Positions 25,540 to 40,700 of a stretch of 64,000 nucleotides of DNA are shown piece after piece. Made by a program: the position numbers and the translations under genes. The notes below the pieces were generated by a model that ran no database searches, was not told the origin of the DNA, and saw nothing but the letters and a program-made list of their open reading frames with translations. The DNA is from Aporrectodea caliginosa (taxonomy: Eukaryota; Annelida; Clitellata; Crassiclitellata; Lumbricidae), in NCBI GenBank assembly GCA_020284085.1, contig JACEVL010000494.1:1106001-1170000 (forward strand), read 5' to 3'. Position 1 is the stretch's first letter. Every line of letters begins with the position of its first letter.

Positions 25540-25805
25540 TGGGACGCGTCCCTCCCAACTTTCGAACTGGTTGGGACGGTCCCCCCAACTTTTGAAAATT
25601 TCGAGGTAAACAAGAGCCCAAAATGCACTCCATCTGGTATCAAATGGTCAAAATTGCATCGGCTTCTGGGGCTCCCCAGACCCCGACAGGGGACACTTAC
25701 ACGCTCCCCATACCCCTATCGTTAGGAGCTTCTTGTCCTCCAAATCGCAGTTCCCCCCACTCGGACGTTCTAGTAGGTCCCTCCCCCAACAAATCGCTGG
25801 CCCTG
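25540..25805. repeat. Interspersed repeat, GCTCCCCATACCCCTA family, copy 1
   Basis: Shares GAGCCCAAAATGYACTCCAT, GCTCCCCATACCCCTA, TTAGGRGCTTCTTG and TTCTAGTAGGTCCC in the same order with 26075-26330. Class unknown. Confidence 0.75.
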
Positions 25806-26074
25806 CTGCCGATAAAATAAAGGGGCAGACTAAAGCCGCTAAACTCAAGTCTATCAGAATTCAGTGCAGAATGTTGCTGTATAATTTCACTCTAAAACTG
25901 TACTTATTTCTCGCTTTTTAAAATTCGACTAAGGCTCGCGGTAGAAACCTAGGAGGACATTTCAATTTTAATGCTGCGACTGCGAGTGGTGTTCTTCTAA
26001 AACCTAAAATCTCAGTTTATTCATATAATAAAGTCATATTATTCACAGATATGGATGGTATAGGTACTTTTATA

Positions 26075-26335
26075 TCGAAATCATCGATGAAAAATTTGAG
26101 GTAAATTAGAGCCCAAAATGTACTCCATTTGGCATCAAAATGCTCAAAATTTGCGTCGGCTTCGAGGAACTCCGCCCCAGACCCCGATGGGGGGAGCACG
26201 ACGCTCCCCATACCCCTAGTCGTTAGGGGCTTCTTGCCTTTCGTAGCTTCGCGCCTTCGGCGCTCGCAACTCCCCCCACTCACACATTCTAGTAGGTCCC
26301 CCAACTTCTGGACCGTGGTTGCGCCCTGGATAAAA
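26075..26335. repeat. Interspersed repeat, GCTCCCCATACCCCTA family, copy 2
   Basis: Second copy in the same orientation about 500 bp away. It includes the GC-rich hairpin CGCGCCTTCGGCGCTCG, absent from copy 1. Confidence 0.75.
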
Positions 26336-26339
26336 CCAT

Positions 26340-27400
26340 TCTAAGTGAGAACTTCTCTTGTGACCTTCGCCATTTTTAACACATTATAAAACTACTGGTA
26401 CACCTATCCCATAAAGGTACATCAGTATTTTTCATTTACAGCGATGATACATTGAATAGTCCATAATGATAGAATACTCAGGGCCGATAAAACGATAGAT
26501 TACCCAATCAATAATGGCCAATTTCCAGTGAAATCGCAATCACTCAAGCCAAAAGAACATTTGGTTAGACATTTTCTATTTCATACACGTTGCCAATTTT
26601 CCCTTTGGAAAAGAATCATAACTCTTCCACTACGACGACGCAAATATCTACCACACTGTTATGCAAATCACCTTTGCGCTTGCACAACCACAGAGACTCA
26701 GTTGTGCAAGTGCCAAGTATAAAGCAACCAAACATAAAACACACAACCCACTACTACGCTGGTGAGTATAGGATTAACGTCGTTTCTATTGAACAAAATG
26801 TCATTAACAAATACTTCAAAAATTATTTATTAGAAGATTGAAAACTATAATCGTACTAATTGCTCGGGCAATGATAGGATGTTGATTATACCGTTGCGTT
26901 TCCAAATACTATTTTCTCGCTTTTCGTTCTGTTATAATAGTAGCACACGCTGTTTGCTTCGTTTTAGCATTTTCTGATTTATTTCAGTATAAAAACCAAT
27001 TCAAGAATAATTAATAAATTATATCACATGAACCAGCAGCGGATCATTCCGTAATATTTTTAACCTATCGCGAAAGGAGTAAATCACATCTGATTTGGTA
27101 ATAATTAATTAAGCCGGAAACGGTCACGTAAAAACCTAACTAACCTTCGGTGTTTAATTAAGAAATTAGACCGATTTAACTAAAGTTTCTTCTCAGAATA
27201 GTTTGCGGCGTTTAGTCTCAACGTGCTCATTTATTTTTTACTTACTCATTTACTAAATCGATTACTTTCTCCTATTGATTTTGTGTTTGTCCTGTGATGT
27301 TTGTACACAGAAGTGCGGCTCTTCGAAAACCGGTTTAATAAAGAATATACTTACTTACTTACTTCATTTGTGTGTTTACTTTTTGTAACAGGGCACCAGA
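26340..27400. other. Intergenic DNA upstream of RPS27
   Basis: AT-rich with no recognised gene. 27300-27364 ends in AATAAAG followed by repeated ACTT units, the look of a retroposon tail. Confidence 0.4.
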
Positions 27401-27404
27401 AGAA

Positions 27405-27497
27405 TTAAACCGGAAGCGGTCGTTCTCGTTTTGATCTCGTTTCTCTTTTGCTTCGGTTGGTCCTTTTTTGCGTTGATCGAATCGAAGACGGTGAACG

Positions 27498-27503
<6 letters not shown>
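27405..27503 (+). promoter_or_regulatory. RPS27 promoter and 5'-TOP region
   Basis: A consensus ETS/GABPA site, CCGGAAGC (27410-27417), lies 80 bases upstream of the start codon. Two pyrimidine tracts follow (TTTCTCTTTTG near 27440 and TCCTTTTTT at 27461-27469). Either could be the TCT/5'-TOP initiator typical of ribosomal protein genes. The exact start site cannot be told from sequence. Confidence 0.5.
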
Positions 27504-31460
<3,957 letters not shown>

Positions 31461-31879
31461 ACATGTGTTGGATGCGACTGGTATCCGAATGGCAGGAACT
31501 TAACTGAGAATAAACTTACTGTTTTGGTTTTCCAAGACTGTTGTTGCTGTCAAATAAAACTTAATGTCACGCAGGTTATGCTGAACAGTGTGCTTTTCTT
31601 TTGCTGCTGTTAAACTTCAAATGATTTAAAAGTTAATGATCACAGCTGGAATATGGTTTAAATGTTGTAAAAGAAAGGCCACGGGATTAAGCTTTGTTTT
31701 AGCAACATCGAGGAAAAGTTTTTAGTTATGGTGTCACTTGCTATCTAAATGTAAGTTTTTCAGCAATGGTTAATTGGTTATGAAAAATTGTCAAACTCTT
31801 AAAAAATGGTGGAAAAACTGGTTTAAGCAGCATATAAACTTCAATTAGTTTTGCTAATCTACATCATGACATGAAAACA

Positions 31880-32250
31880 AGTATGCAGTTACAGATTTAT
31901 AACTCGTTTGTGATGGGTATGTAACATTTGCACAACTCCAGAAGGTCAGCAACGAAGAGGTCGAAAAGAGTGGAAATGACTGAGAAACCTCATGCAGAAA
32001 GTTATCCAGCGAAAACCTGGATTGTTCGGACATAATATGTAGAATAGGAGAGGACGGAAAGATCAAGGCCCTTGTGTTTGGAATAATGGATGGTACGAAC
32101 ATAAGAGGCAGACCGCATAGAGAATGAACGGATGACATTGAAGGGTGGTGTGGAACAGATTGCAGAAACTGGTTGATGCGGCTCCAAACAGATTTGAATG
32201 GAGAGACATTGTGAGGAAGGCATCGGACACCTACAGGCACTGAGCCATGG
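31880..32250 (+). mobile_element. LINE reverse-transcriptase C-terminal relic
   Basis: Frame-tolerant translation gives GRPHRE then TDDIEGWCGTD, then FEWRDIVRKASDTYRH and a stop. This is the widespread RGRPRREWLDDIKxWC...WRxxVRxxSDTYGH terminus of invertebrate LINEs. It has internal stops and is inactive. It begins about 320 bp after the RPS27 polyadenylation signals. Confidence 0.8.
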
Positions 32251-32444
32251 TTGATGTAATTGCAAAATCCTGTCTTGTTATGCATGATACTGAAATCTCA
32301 AGTGTTTGTAAATCTTTAAAAGTCTTGTTGTAAAATCAAGACTCCCAAGTGATGCAAACCACTGTAGGTTGCCCATTTACCCACTTGTTGCATAAATTGT
32401 AGCTGAATTTGAAAATAAACAGACTTTTCCACAGACAATGATGC

Positions 32445-32860
32445 ACATATCGAGGGCTTGCAGCATCTCGGGTAGTATTCAGAGAATTCGAATTTGAAAG
32501 TTTGGACTTCTTGCATAATTCAACAACTGGTAGCAACAGAATTGTAAACCCATTTTAAATAACTGTGGACATTGCTCTTCAACCTCAACCCAAAATTGTA
32601 GGGCTGCCGTTATAAATTAATTTGCAAAAAATGTGTTTATAACAGAGACTATATCGAAAAGTGGCAAGATGTGCACCTTTGCCTGTAAAGGCAAGGAGAT
32701 GTGCACCTTTGCCTGTAAAGGCAAGGAGATTCGTACTTTTGCCTGTAAGGATTATGTACCATTGTCTGCAAGCGCAAGGAGTTGCGAACTTTTGCGTGTC
32801 AAGGCAATGGATCTTTGCCTGCAAAATCAAGGATCGAGTTGTGCACGGTTGCCTGTCAAG
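32445..32860 (+). repeat. Left arm of a long inverted repeat
   Basis: Reverse complement of 33453-33870 over about 416 bases with small gaps. The inner half consists of short units built around GTGCACCTTTGCCTGTAAAG; two units of 30 bp are identical in tandem (about 32666-32726) and later ones are degenerate. Confidence 0.92.
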
Positions 32861-33452
32861 ATAATTCTGTAGGCCCTACTTTTGACAGAAAAAGCAAGGA
32901 ATAGAGGACTTTTACCTTATAGTCAGTGTTGTATTAAATGGCAAACAGTACTGTCCATTATTATTATTCTAGTTATGGTGTGCATTTATTGTAATCATAA
33001 TCTCCAAACTTCTAAGGCGCCACTCGAAAGCCAAGGCACCAGCTTATTCACGAGCGCTGTGTTGAGTCAAAAGGGTTGTTTTCGTAAGAGTAGTCCAAAG
33101 ATGGAACGGGTCGAGTTGCCATAATTATGATGACGGGACCGAACAGCTACTAAGGCAGGTGTCGTCGGGGTCTGGAATAGGAAGGTGGAGGATCAGATGA
33201 GACAGGGTAAGAGTTCTTGAAAAGGGTGATATCAGTTTTGAATGAAACGTTATGCATTTTATGTTCTTACTATGACACCTTAATTATTAAGCTTATAGAA
33301 AAAGGAAGTTTATTTTGATCGTTGCTGGCTATAACCTTTTATTCTCAGCTTACTTCAGATATTCCTTTTGTTTTTATGACTTTGATACATTCTTTGAAAT
33401 GCAGATTATATTAAAACTATTCAAGTTGCCTAATGCTTCCTTTTTCTATAAG

Positions 33453-33870
33453 CTTGACAGGCAACCGTGCACAACTCGATCCTTGATTTTGCAGGCAAAG
33501 ATCCATTGCCTTGACACGCAAAAGTTCGCAACTCCTTGCGCTTGCAGACAATGGTACATAATCCTTACAGGCAAAAGTACGCATCTCCTTGGCTTTACAG
33601 GCAAAGGTGCACATCTCCTTGCCTTTACAGGCAAAGGTAATTGGGCCTTTTCGATAGTCTCTGTTATAAAAACATTTTTTGCAAATTAATTTATAACGGC
33701 AGCCCTACAATTTTGGTTTGAGGTTGAAGAGCAATGTCCACAGTTATTTTAAATGGGTTTACAATTCTGTTGCTACCAATTGTTGCATTATGCAAGAAGT
33801 CCAAACTTCCAAATTCGAACATCTCTGAATACCAAACGGCGCGAGATGTGCACCTTTGCTTGCCTCGATA
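33453..33870 (-). repeat. Right arm of the long inverted repeat
   Basis: Pairs with 32445-32860 around a 592-base loop. One arm differs mainly by local substitutions and one fewer GCACCTTTGCCTG unit. Further single units (ATGCACTTTTGCCTG, ATGCACCTTTGCTTC) lie just outside at 33885 and 34040. Confidence 0.92.
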
Positions 33871-34289
33871 TATGCACTTTTGCCTGTCGAAAATAAGATA
33901 GTCCAGAAGATACGAATTATTTAAACGTGATTTACGATATAATGATTTGATTTGATTATTAAGCGCTTTTATCAGAAGGAAGAGCAAAAAATTCTGAAAA
34001 TTATGATACCAAATACTCAATTTCGATAAAAATGGTACTTATGCACCTTTGCTTCTAAGCCCTCGATATATTAAAGCATGTATACCTTGAAAAGATGGAA
34101 TGATGTTCCAGGACCGTTTGAAGGTCGTCACAGGCCCTAGGCACTCCTGCATTTTGTAGACCCAAAGTGCAAGCTCTGCATTAAAGTTAGCCGAATTATG
34201 TATTTGCATTATTTATTCACGTCATGTTTAGTCATGATTCACGAACATGCCCAGTTTTGATTTTACATATCAATTTACTTTTTGTAATG

Positions 34290-34560
34290 TTCATTGGGGC
34301 ACGGTGGCCAATTGGTTAGAGCAGAGATTACGGGTTCAGGCCTCGCTGAGTCAGTTACTGTGTAGGGACCTTGAGCAAATCCTTCGCGCACAATTGGTCA
34401 GCATATGATTCCAGACCAAGGAAAAAGTGGATGGACGAAATACATGAAACAACTGGAATGAATTTGGCAGAACTGAGAGATGCGACGGCGGACAGAAGGA
34501 AATGGAGAGGCTTGATCATGACGGTCGCTAAAGTTCAAAGAACTGACAGAACAAGGTAAT
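34290..34560 (+). mobile_element. SINE head fused to a LINE tail
   Basis: 34296-34410 carries a tRNA-like head (CGGTGGCCAATTGGTTAGAG, GATTACGGGTTCAGGCC, TGTGTAGGGACCTTGAGCAA). At about 34415 it switches to the LINE C-terminus [20 protein letters not shown] ending ...RTDRTR and a stop at 34559. This is nearly identical to 9095-8935 on the other strand. Confidence 0.72.
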
Positions 34561-34974
34561 ATGATTTACAGTGCATTGGTGTCATTGTCATGTGTGCATT
34601 TCTGAACTTTCGGAAGAAGGGCAATATCAAAGCACAGTTATATTGTATAATATTCTGGATGTATCAACTAAGGTCTAATGCAATATTTCCGGCGTTTTTC
34701 AATATCATTTTCAGACTGCGTAGCCCTTTGAAAGGTTCGTAGGCCCTAGGCACAGTGCCTATTAATGGATAATGGGGCCCTGTGGTGTTCAGCTGGGTAG
34801 TGATATTCCAGATACTTTATTATAGTTTGCTCATGCGTGCTGTGGCAACGGCGCCACATGTCAGATGCTGTGCCACCATAAACCTAAACATGAGAGCTAC
34901 GGTAGAGGAGTACAGCGTCATTTGCTTTAAGTGCCACATGTACGTAAACCAGAGGGGCATTGGTCCATTCAAAT

Positions 34975-35280
34975 CTGGATTTGTGTCTTAGCCCAGTTGA
35001 TTTTTAAACCAAATTTATGTGCCTCCTGAACCATCATCACCCAAGAAAAACCTGGGCCAACAGCATTTCGCCTTGGAAGAGCCATGTTATCGTCAGCATT
35101 ATAGTCCAGACCAGTGAAAGCTGATACAATACAGTCACATGCATGAACATGAGTACGTGTGCCACTGGGCACAACTGTCTCGTCCATATGATCCCATCCA
35201 TAGTACTTGGGATCAGGTATTCAAGTCTTGTCACACTCTGCCCTAAATCATTGTGATGCTGACCCGTCCCGCACACTAAA
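34975..35280 (-). pseudogene. Reverse-transcriptase relic (LINE)
   Basis: The minus strand reads RLEYLIPSTMDG, then YNADDNMALP (a decayed YADD box) and QEAHKFGLKINWAKTQIQ, the motif that follows the catalytic aspartates in LINE reverse transcriptases. The catalytic box is disrupted by an inserted residue and flanks are scrambled. Plus-strand 35500-35810 next to it ends in repeated GAATTGAATT, another retroposon tail. Confidence 0.72.
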
Positions 35281-36150
35281 TAATCCCTAGTCAGGCATAC
35301 TATCTTCTGTATTACATGACAGCAGTTACAGCATCGATCCTCCGACCTGAGGCTATTCTCAGATCAACCGGCAGACCACAACGGAAGCCTAAATTATCCT
35401 CTAGTTTGAATCAGGCTGTTCAGGATGAGTTGTGATGAAACCCATAAAAATTATGCTCCCTGCGTCTCAACTGATGAAGACGTATCGTAATTACCCTTGA
35501 GAGGGGAACACCTTGCCAGTCTGAGTGGCCGACTTTGCCCTTGTGAAAAGTACGGATATGCATGTATAATTCTGGTGCAAATCACTCAGCTTTGCGACCC
35601 AGACCGATTAGGCAATTTGTGCCTCTCCTTTCCCCGGCTTTAAAAAACTGCTGAAATGGGGGACGCAGCGGGAGAGACCATGCAGTCCTGCATATGGTGC
35701 GTTCCCATTCTTCAGCAGACGACCGTCACCTATACCGCCTCATATTCTCTGATTTACTGTAATAATTTGGTTGCAATAAAATAATTTGAATTGGAATTGA
35801 ATTGAATTGTTTGGTGGATGGAAAGCAGATCAGATACTGACCAAAATTATTCGAAGCTAAATTCTGTTGATACAGATTACTGAGGTGAGGTCTTCGCAAT
35901 GCCGGCTTGCGCAAGGCCCAAGATTAATGCGTGCCCATGGTCCTGTAGGGAATCTGATATCGCTGCCACAGTGAGTGTTGCGTGGGTGATCGAGCGCCTC
36001 TGAACGGTTGTATTGATGATACGATGCATATTGCTTGCTTGGATAAGTGCAATACCGATTCGACTTAATCTAATACAGCTTTGCGGCATGATTGGTCTAT
36101 ATATAATTATGCGCTCTGCCTGATTTACTCCAGATTGTATTCCACATAGC

Positions 36151-36407
36151 CAGTGCTTTTTTTCTAGAAAATAAGGCTCCGGAACGCAACAAATCCAGAA
36201 CAATTATAGGGGCACAGCTTATGCTAATATTTCTATTTCATATATACCAATATCAATAAACACTGAAATCAATTAAATTAAATTAACGGATCAAAGTAAT
36301 TTGAAATAATTTTGTATTAAAAATTTAAATTAACTAAATTATTTCTTAATAGCTGAAAAAGGTCCCGGAACGCCGTTCCGGACCGCTCCGGCTGAAAAAA
36401 AGCACTG
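36151..36407. mobile_element. hAT MITE, CAGTGCTTTTTTTC family, copy 1
   Basis: Inverted ends CAGTGCTTTTTTTCT / GAAAAAAAGCACTG, with CCGGAACG motifs near each end and an AT-rich centre. A perfect 8-bp duplication, CACATAGC, lies at 36143-36150 and 36408-36415. Opposite orientation to the copy at 49826. Confidence 0.94.
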
Positions 36408-36819
36408 CACATAGCCTTCTTGTAATGTAGTGTATATCTCCGAAATTTCTCAGCGCCACAAAAGCATAAACCGTAAATGCACCATCTAGGCTTATAATAT
36501 CTATGAAAAGTTTTAACTTACAGCGACATCTGCTGTGTAGAATAGTCAAGGTGACTACACTGCTGTTGTTGTGGTTCCAAACGGTGCGTTTAAAATAATG
36601 AAACGTTTCCTATGTAAACTAAAATTTATATTCGCAGAGATAAACAGCATAATAGGTTTAATTCTCATCATGTGAACTTACGAGTTTATCTGGTGACGTA
36701 GCTGTTATCAGTCAGAGTTGCATGTGAAAGCCAGCTTATGGGTTTGCACTTCTAATCTAATATACGAACTTTTATAGCGCGATTATTATAATGCTGAAGG
36801 CATCAGTCAGTAAGTTCGT

Positions 36820-39260
36820 TACTTAGGAAAATCGGGCTGAAGGATATAGTGCGTATGTGTACTGGCGTCGTGAATGACGGTTAGGGCCAGGTTAAGCGTT
36901 GTGAGGGTCGGTTAGGGGGGTGCGGGCCGAATCCCCGAAACGAAAGGCATTTCGGCCGGATCCCCGAAATTGATTTTCTAAGTCCGACCCGAAAGAATAT
37001 AATTAACAAATAAACATTTGAATAGGCAGTATATCGATATACATCAAGGCCACGCTAAGTCTATTGTCATGTTTACAATTTAACTCTGAATAGCTCGGCC
37101 ACTTTCTAGAAAGGCACTGGCTACGGAACCGCCCGGACGGTGCCGTAATTTCTTTTCTACGGAACCGTCCGCAAATAATCTATGGGCGATTGCACATATC
37201 TATGGCGTGAAAGCCGAACCATCAATAGCGCAGTAGTTAAGGGATTAACGAAACTAACCCTAACCCTGACCCTAACTAGGGTTGCCAGGTGTCCGGTAAT
37301 GAACGGACAGTCCGGTATTTAGATAATTTGTCCGGTCAGAAATTTCAGACGTTACCGGACATGGCGGTGTCCGGTATTAAAGACCCGCCCGTCATTGTGG
37401 GCTGCCTGAACCGGCGACAGGCCTGGCATGACCGAGGTTTAGTTCATTTCTTAACCCCAATAATTTGCTTCCCCAAGTATTGCTGTTATCTCTATCTTAA
37501 CCTCTGTAAGGTATGTAATTATAAGTACAGAGGGGCTGGATGGGGTAGACCATGAACATCTGGATATTATTAATTAAGAAGTCCATGGGTAGACATACAG
37601 CATCGACAGACCACGGAAGATTCTTATAACCCCGAATTTACCCCCCTCTCTCTCCCTCTCTCTCTCTCTCTCCTCTCCTCCCTCTCTCTCTCTCTCTCTC
37701 GCTTTGGCTACAGTCAATGAGTCATCGAGGCTCATCCTAGATATGATACCCCATCCGAGGCATATCCATCATCACATTGGGATGATTGGGACACACCCGG
37801 CCTGGCATGCAGCTCATGCTTCAAGAGTTTGTAGTAGGCCTACTGTATACCGGTATATCAAATTTCTAGTGCAAATCAAAATCACAGAGCGTTTGGAGTA
37901 GGCATATAAAATTTGAAGCCTATTTAAGCCTATTTACTTTAAGTAGGCCTACTAGGCTACTACTGTAGTCAACCGTGTACAGGCGCGCCATGAATTCTGC
38001 TAGCTCAGCGTCAAATTCAGTGACTGAAGAGCGCTACGATTCTGACGAAGGTTCTGACGCAGGTAATGTGGACGATGAAGTGCCACGTGAAAACAGCGAC
38101 TCGAGCTTACATCAGTACGCAGTGAATTGAGCATCTTCTTTAACATAAAATGCAGCTGTAGCCTGTACAGAGTTCAGAGACCTCGTCATTAGCAACAAAC
38201 GTTTGATCAGAGCTGCACAGTCGGACTTTAAGTACGTTCGCAAGGGTGGTATAGGGTGCAGCTTGACGATTTGAAGTTGAACACTTCCGAACATGTGAGT
38301 TGCCAGATAGGCCCTATTACATTCACAGTTTTTTTGTCTTGAATGAATAACTTAATTTGGACTTCTTATCATGGACACAAAAATTATTATCAAAAAGTCA
38401 ACATGTATAGCATACGATGATGAACTGGAAAGTATGATTGTGTAATGACTATTTGTATTACGTGACCCTGTTAGCGGAATCTTTGGTTCTTTTGGGTTTA
38501 CCCATTGTCACTGAATGTACAAGACTGTCTGCCTTTATGTTTGAACTGTTATGGTGAACAATAAATTATATTGATTGATTGATTGACAGGGAATCAATCG
38601 TTCATTGTCAATGATTGATTTGACAGCTGTTTTAACTTTTTTAAATTAATTCGCTAACTTTTCAAGTTTTACTTCTGTTTCGTTATCTTTGGTCAGCTCA
38701 GAGGGCTTCGCCCCTCTAACCCCCAGAGGGCCCTGACCAGTTTTTCAACGCCTTTGGGCCACTCTGGGGACACCGCCCCAGACTCTTGTAAATCGCAATT
38801 GTCCGGTAATTTCCTGAAGACAACCTGGCAACCCTAACCCTAACCGACCCTCACGACGCCTAATTTGACACTAAACGACCACACGAATACTAACCTGGCC
38901 CCTAACCGACCCTCAGGTTGTCCGCCATATAAAAAATTCGACGGCAAGACAACAAGTTCGCGTGACAGGCTTTTGCCAATATTTATTTCAACCGGATGTA
39001 CACGCCATAGATATGTTGCAATCGCCCATAGATTATTTGCGGACGGTTCCGTAGAAAAGAAATAACGGCACCGTCCGGACGGTTCCGTAGCCAGTGCGTT
39101 CTAGAAAACTGTTTTCGGGAAATCGGGCTTTTGTCTCTTTCAGCGTTTCGGGGATTCGGGCTGACCCTGGTTAGGGTTAGTGTCTTCATTAGAAAACCTG
39201 GTGGCGTCCGCGAAGCATGCACAAAGATACGGTGTAATCCTTCAGCCCACGATACTATAA
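36820..39260. mobile_element. Foldback element with telomere-like core, split by a hAT insertion
   Basis: Outer motifs GGGCTGAAGGAT (36834) and ATCCTTCAGCCC (39237) face each other. 37108-37207 and 39000-39100 are inverted copies, about 95% alike by eye, containing CTACGGAACCGTCCGCAAAT and AATCTATGGGCGATTGCA. The centre carries TTAGGG/CCCTAA-like runs on both sides of the inserted element at 37277-38836. Related cores occur in the MITEs at 25279 and 51245. Confidence 0.78.
37277..38836. mobile_element. hAT element inserted in the telomere-like core
   Basis: Begins TAGGGTTGCCAGG and ends CCTGGCAACCCTA, with a perfect 8-bp duplication ACCCTAAC at 37269-37276 and 38837-38844. Subterminal TCCGGTAAT motifs occur at both ends. 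It contains a CT microsatellite (37640-37702). Short open stretches inside are not recognisable as transposase, so it is non-autonomous or decayed. Confidence 0.9.
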
Positions 39261-39264
39261 GTTT

Positions 39265-39769
39265 GCCAAAATCGTTATGCTAGCCAAATTCCAAGGTGAT
39301 GTGAGTCCCATGAAAAAAATGGCATTCTATTAGTTTAATGGACCGCAACTTACCGAATGTTACCACAACTTACCGAATGCAAAATGCCAAAAAAATTAGT
39401 TTTTAGTTTTCAGGATATGAAAGCCAAAACCTGTTTTGCAAACGAACGGTTGCCAAAGGAATTGTAATGGAACGTTTATAAAGGGCAACCCACTCGGCGA
39501 TTCAAAGTCGCGTTCCGGAGTCTACTGTTTGAGTTTCTTGCTTGTTTATTGCAGCATTCTCACTATCTGAGACAGCCATAATGTTTATTCGTGAACAACC
39601 CTAGACCAACTAAAGTCCAATTTAATTATTTTGGTAGCTTCTATATTTTATTATATTTTTAATCAGTTGGCAATGGCTATGTTTCATTATTTGTATTGAA
39701 AGTGGCAGTAATAATTATAGTAGTCATTTAATATTAATAATAATACAAGTTATTAACTTGTTGTAGAGG
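39265..39769 (+). promoter_or_regulatory. Upstream region of NDUFS5
   Basis: The coding ATG at 39770 lies four bases behind a consensus acceptor (TTGTTGTAG, AG at 39765-39766), implying a noncoding first exon upstream. The CpG-containing segment 39485-39560 (GGCGATTCAAAGTCGCGTTC CGGAG) is the most likely place for the transcription start. This is inference. Confidence 0.35.
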
Positions 39770-40700
39770 ATGTCGACCACACAGGCCCCAACACTTGATG
39801 GAACACCTAAGAATGAAATTTTGGGTCGACTGCCTGTTATCGAGACCCCTTACACCCGGTTGACGGAGCACTGGTTTACCTGGCAGGGTGGACCTTGTGC
39901 AGATGCTGAGCTGGACTTTATGATGTGCGCAGGAAGAGTTGGAACAAAGTTGGTAGAGACGGAATGCAAAAAGTACCATGATGACTTCATTGAATGTGCT
40001 TATCGCATCAAAACGGTATTATCACTTGTCTGTGATGGAATATTTGTATTTTGAACTGAACTTTATCACTGATTCACCAACAGCAGAAAAATGAAACGTG
40101 AACTCAGTATGTTGAAATTTATTTAATGCTTCAGAAGTTTCTCCTATGGTTTCACAAAGTGGTCCTAAAGAATCCTCAAAGACATATAAGAGAGTTCAAA
40201 TTTGTGTGCTATGTTTATACCTGTGTAAGTTATGTGCCAAAATTATCAAGTAATAGTTGCTTGTAGAAGCGGGTCCCATGACAACCTGCCGTTTGTTACA
40301 GTTAGCTCATTGATAAGTACATATTTCCATCACTACAAATCTTTCCACAGATGACTATTTGTTGAGATGGGCATGTCGCATAGTAGACTAAAAGTGCTCT
40401 TTTCCTAGCCCGGGAGTGGGCAATGAAAAAATCCCAGGGTTCTGGACTTGGGGCGTTTGAATCGTAGGACTTAACAATTTTATCTCAGCTTGCTCTGGTC
40501 CCAAATTATGCTGCTTCATGACAATGACTATGCAGACTTAATGGATAACAATTCATTTATACTTTGAATTGATTTGGAGATGTTTATTTTGACAGTTGAA
40601 ACGCTACAAGTCAATGCAAGAAGAACGTAAAAGTCAGGGCAAGCCCTTCGTCGAGGCTCCTCCTCCAGACAGCATTAGGGTTTGGAAGAAACAAATGTAA
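39770..40700 (+). CDS. NDUFS5: NADH:ubiquinone oxidoreductase subunit S5 (complex I), complete
   Basis: Accessory 15-kDa-type subunit on the intermembrane-space side of mitochondrial complex I. Two coding exons, 39770-40015 (donor GTATTA) and 40596-40700 (acceptor TTTTGACAG, stop TAA), join in phase 0 after YRIKT to give 116 aa. This is close to the family length of about 105. The twin CX9C motif that is oxidised into a helical hairpin by the MIA pathway is intact: CADAELDFMMC and CKKYHDDFIEC. Other family features are ERLTEHWFTWQ-like spacing before the first cysteine, DDFIECAYRIKT after the second pair, and a proline-rich C-terminus (FVEAPPPDSIRVW). Like the family it has no cleavable presequence. 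A noncoding first exon is likely upstream. It is nested between repeat-rich blocks. Confidence 0.95.

Noticed and set aside
32633..32872. Cys-rich repetitive peptide (FACKGKEMCT units)
   Set aside because: Encoded by the tandem units of the inverted repeat; both strands and both arms give such frames, and there is no start context or other support.
37260..38845. Internal telomere remnant
   Set aside because: The CCCTAA-like stretches are few, imperfect and are part of a recurring foldback/MITE core, so chromosome fusion need not be invoked.
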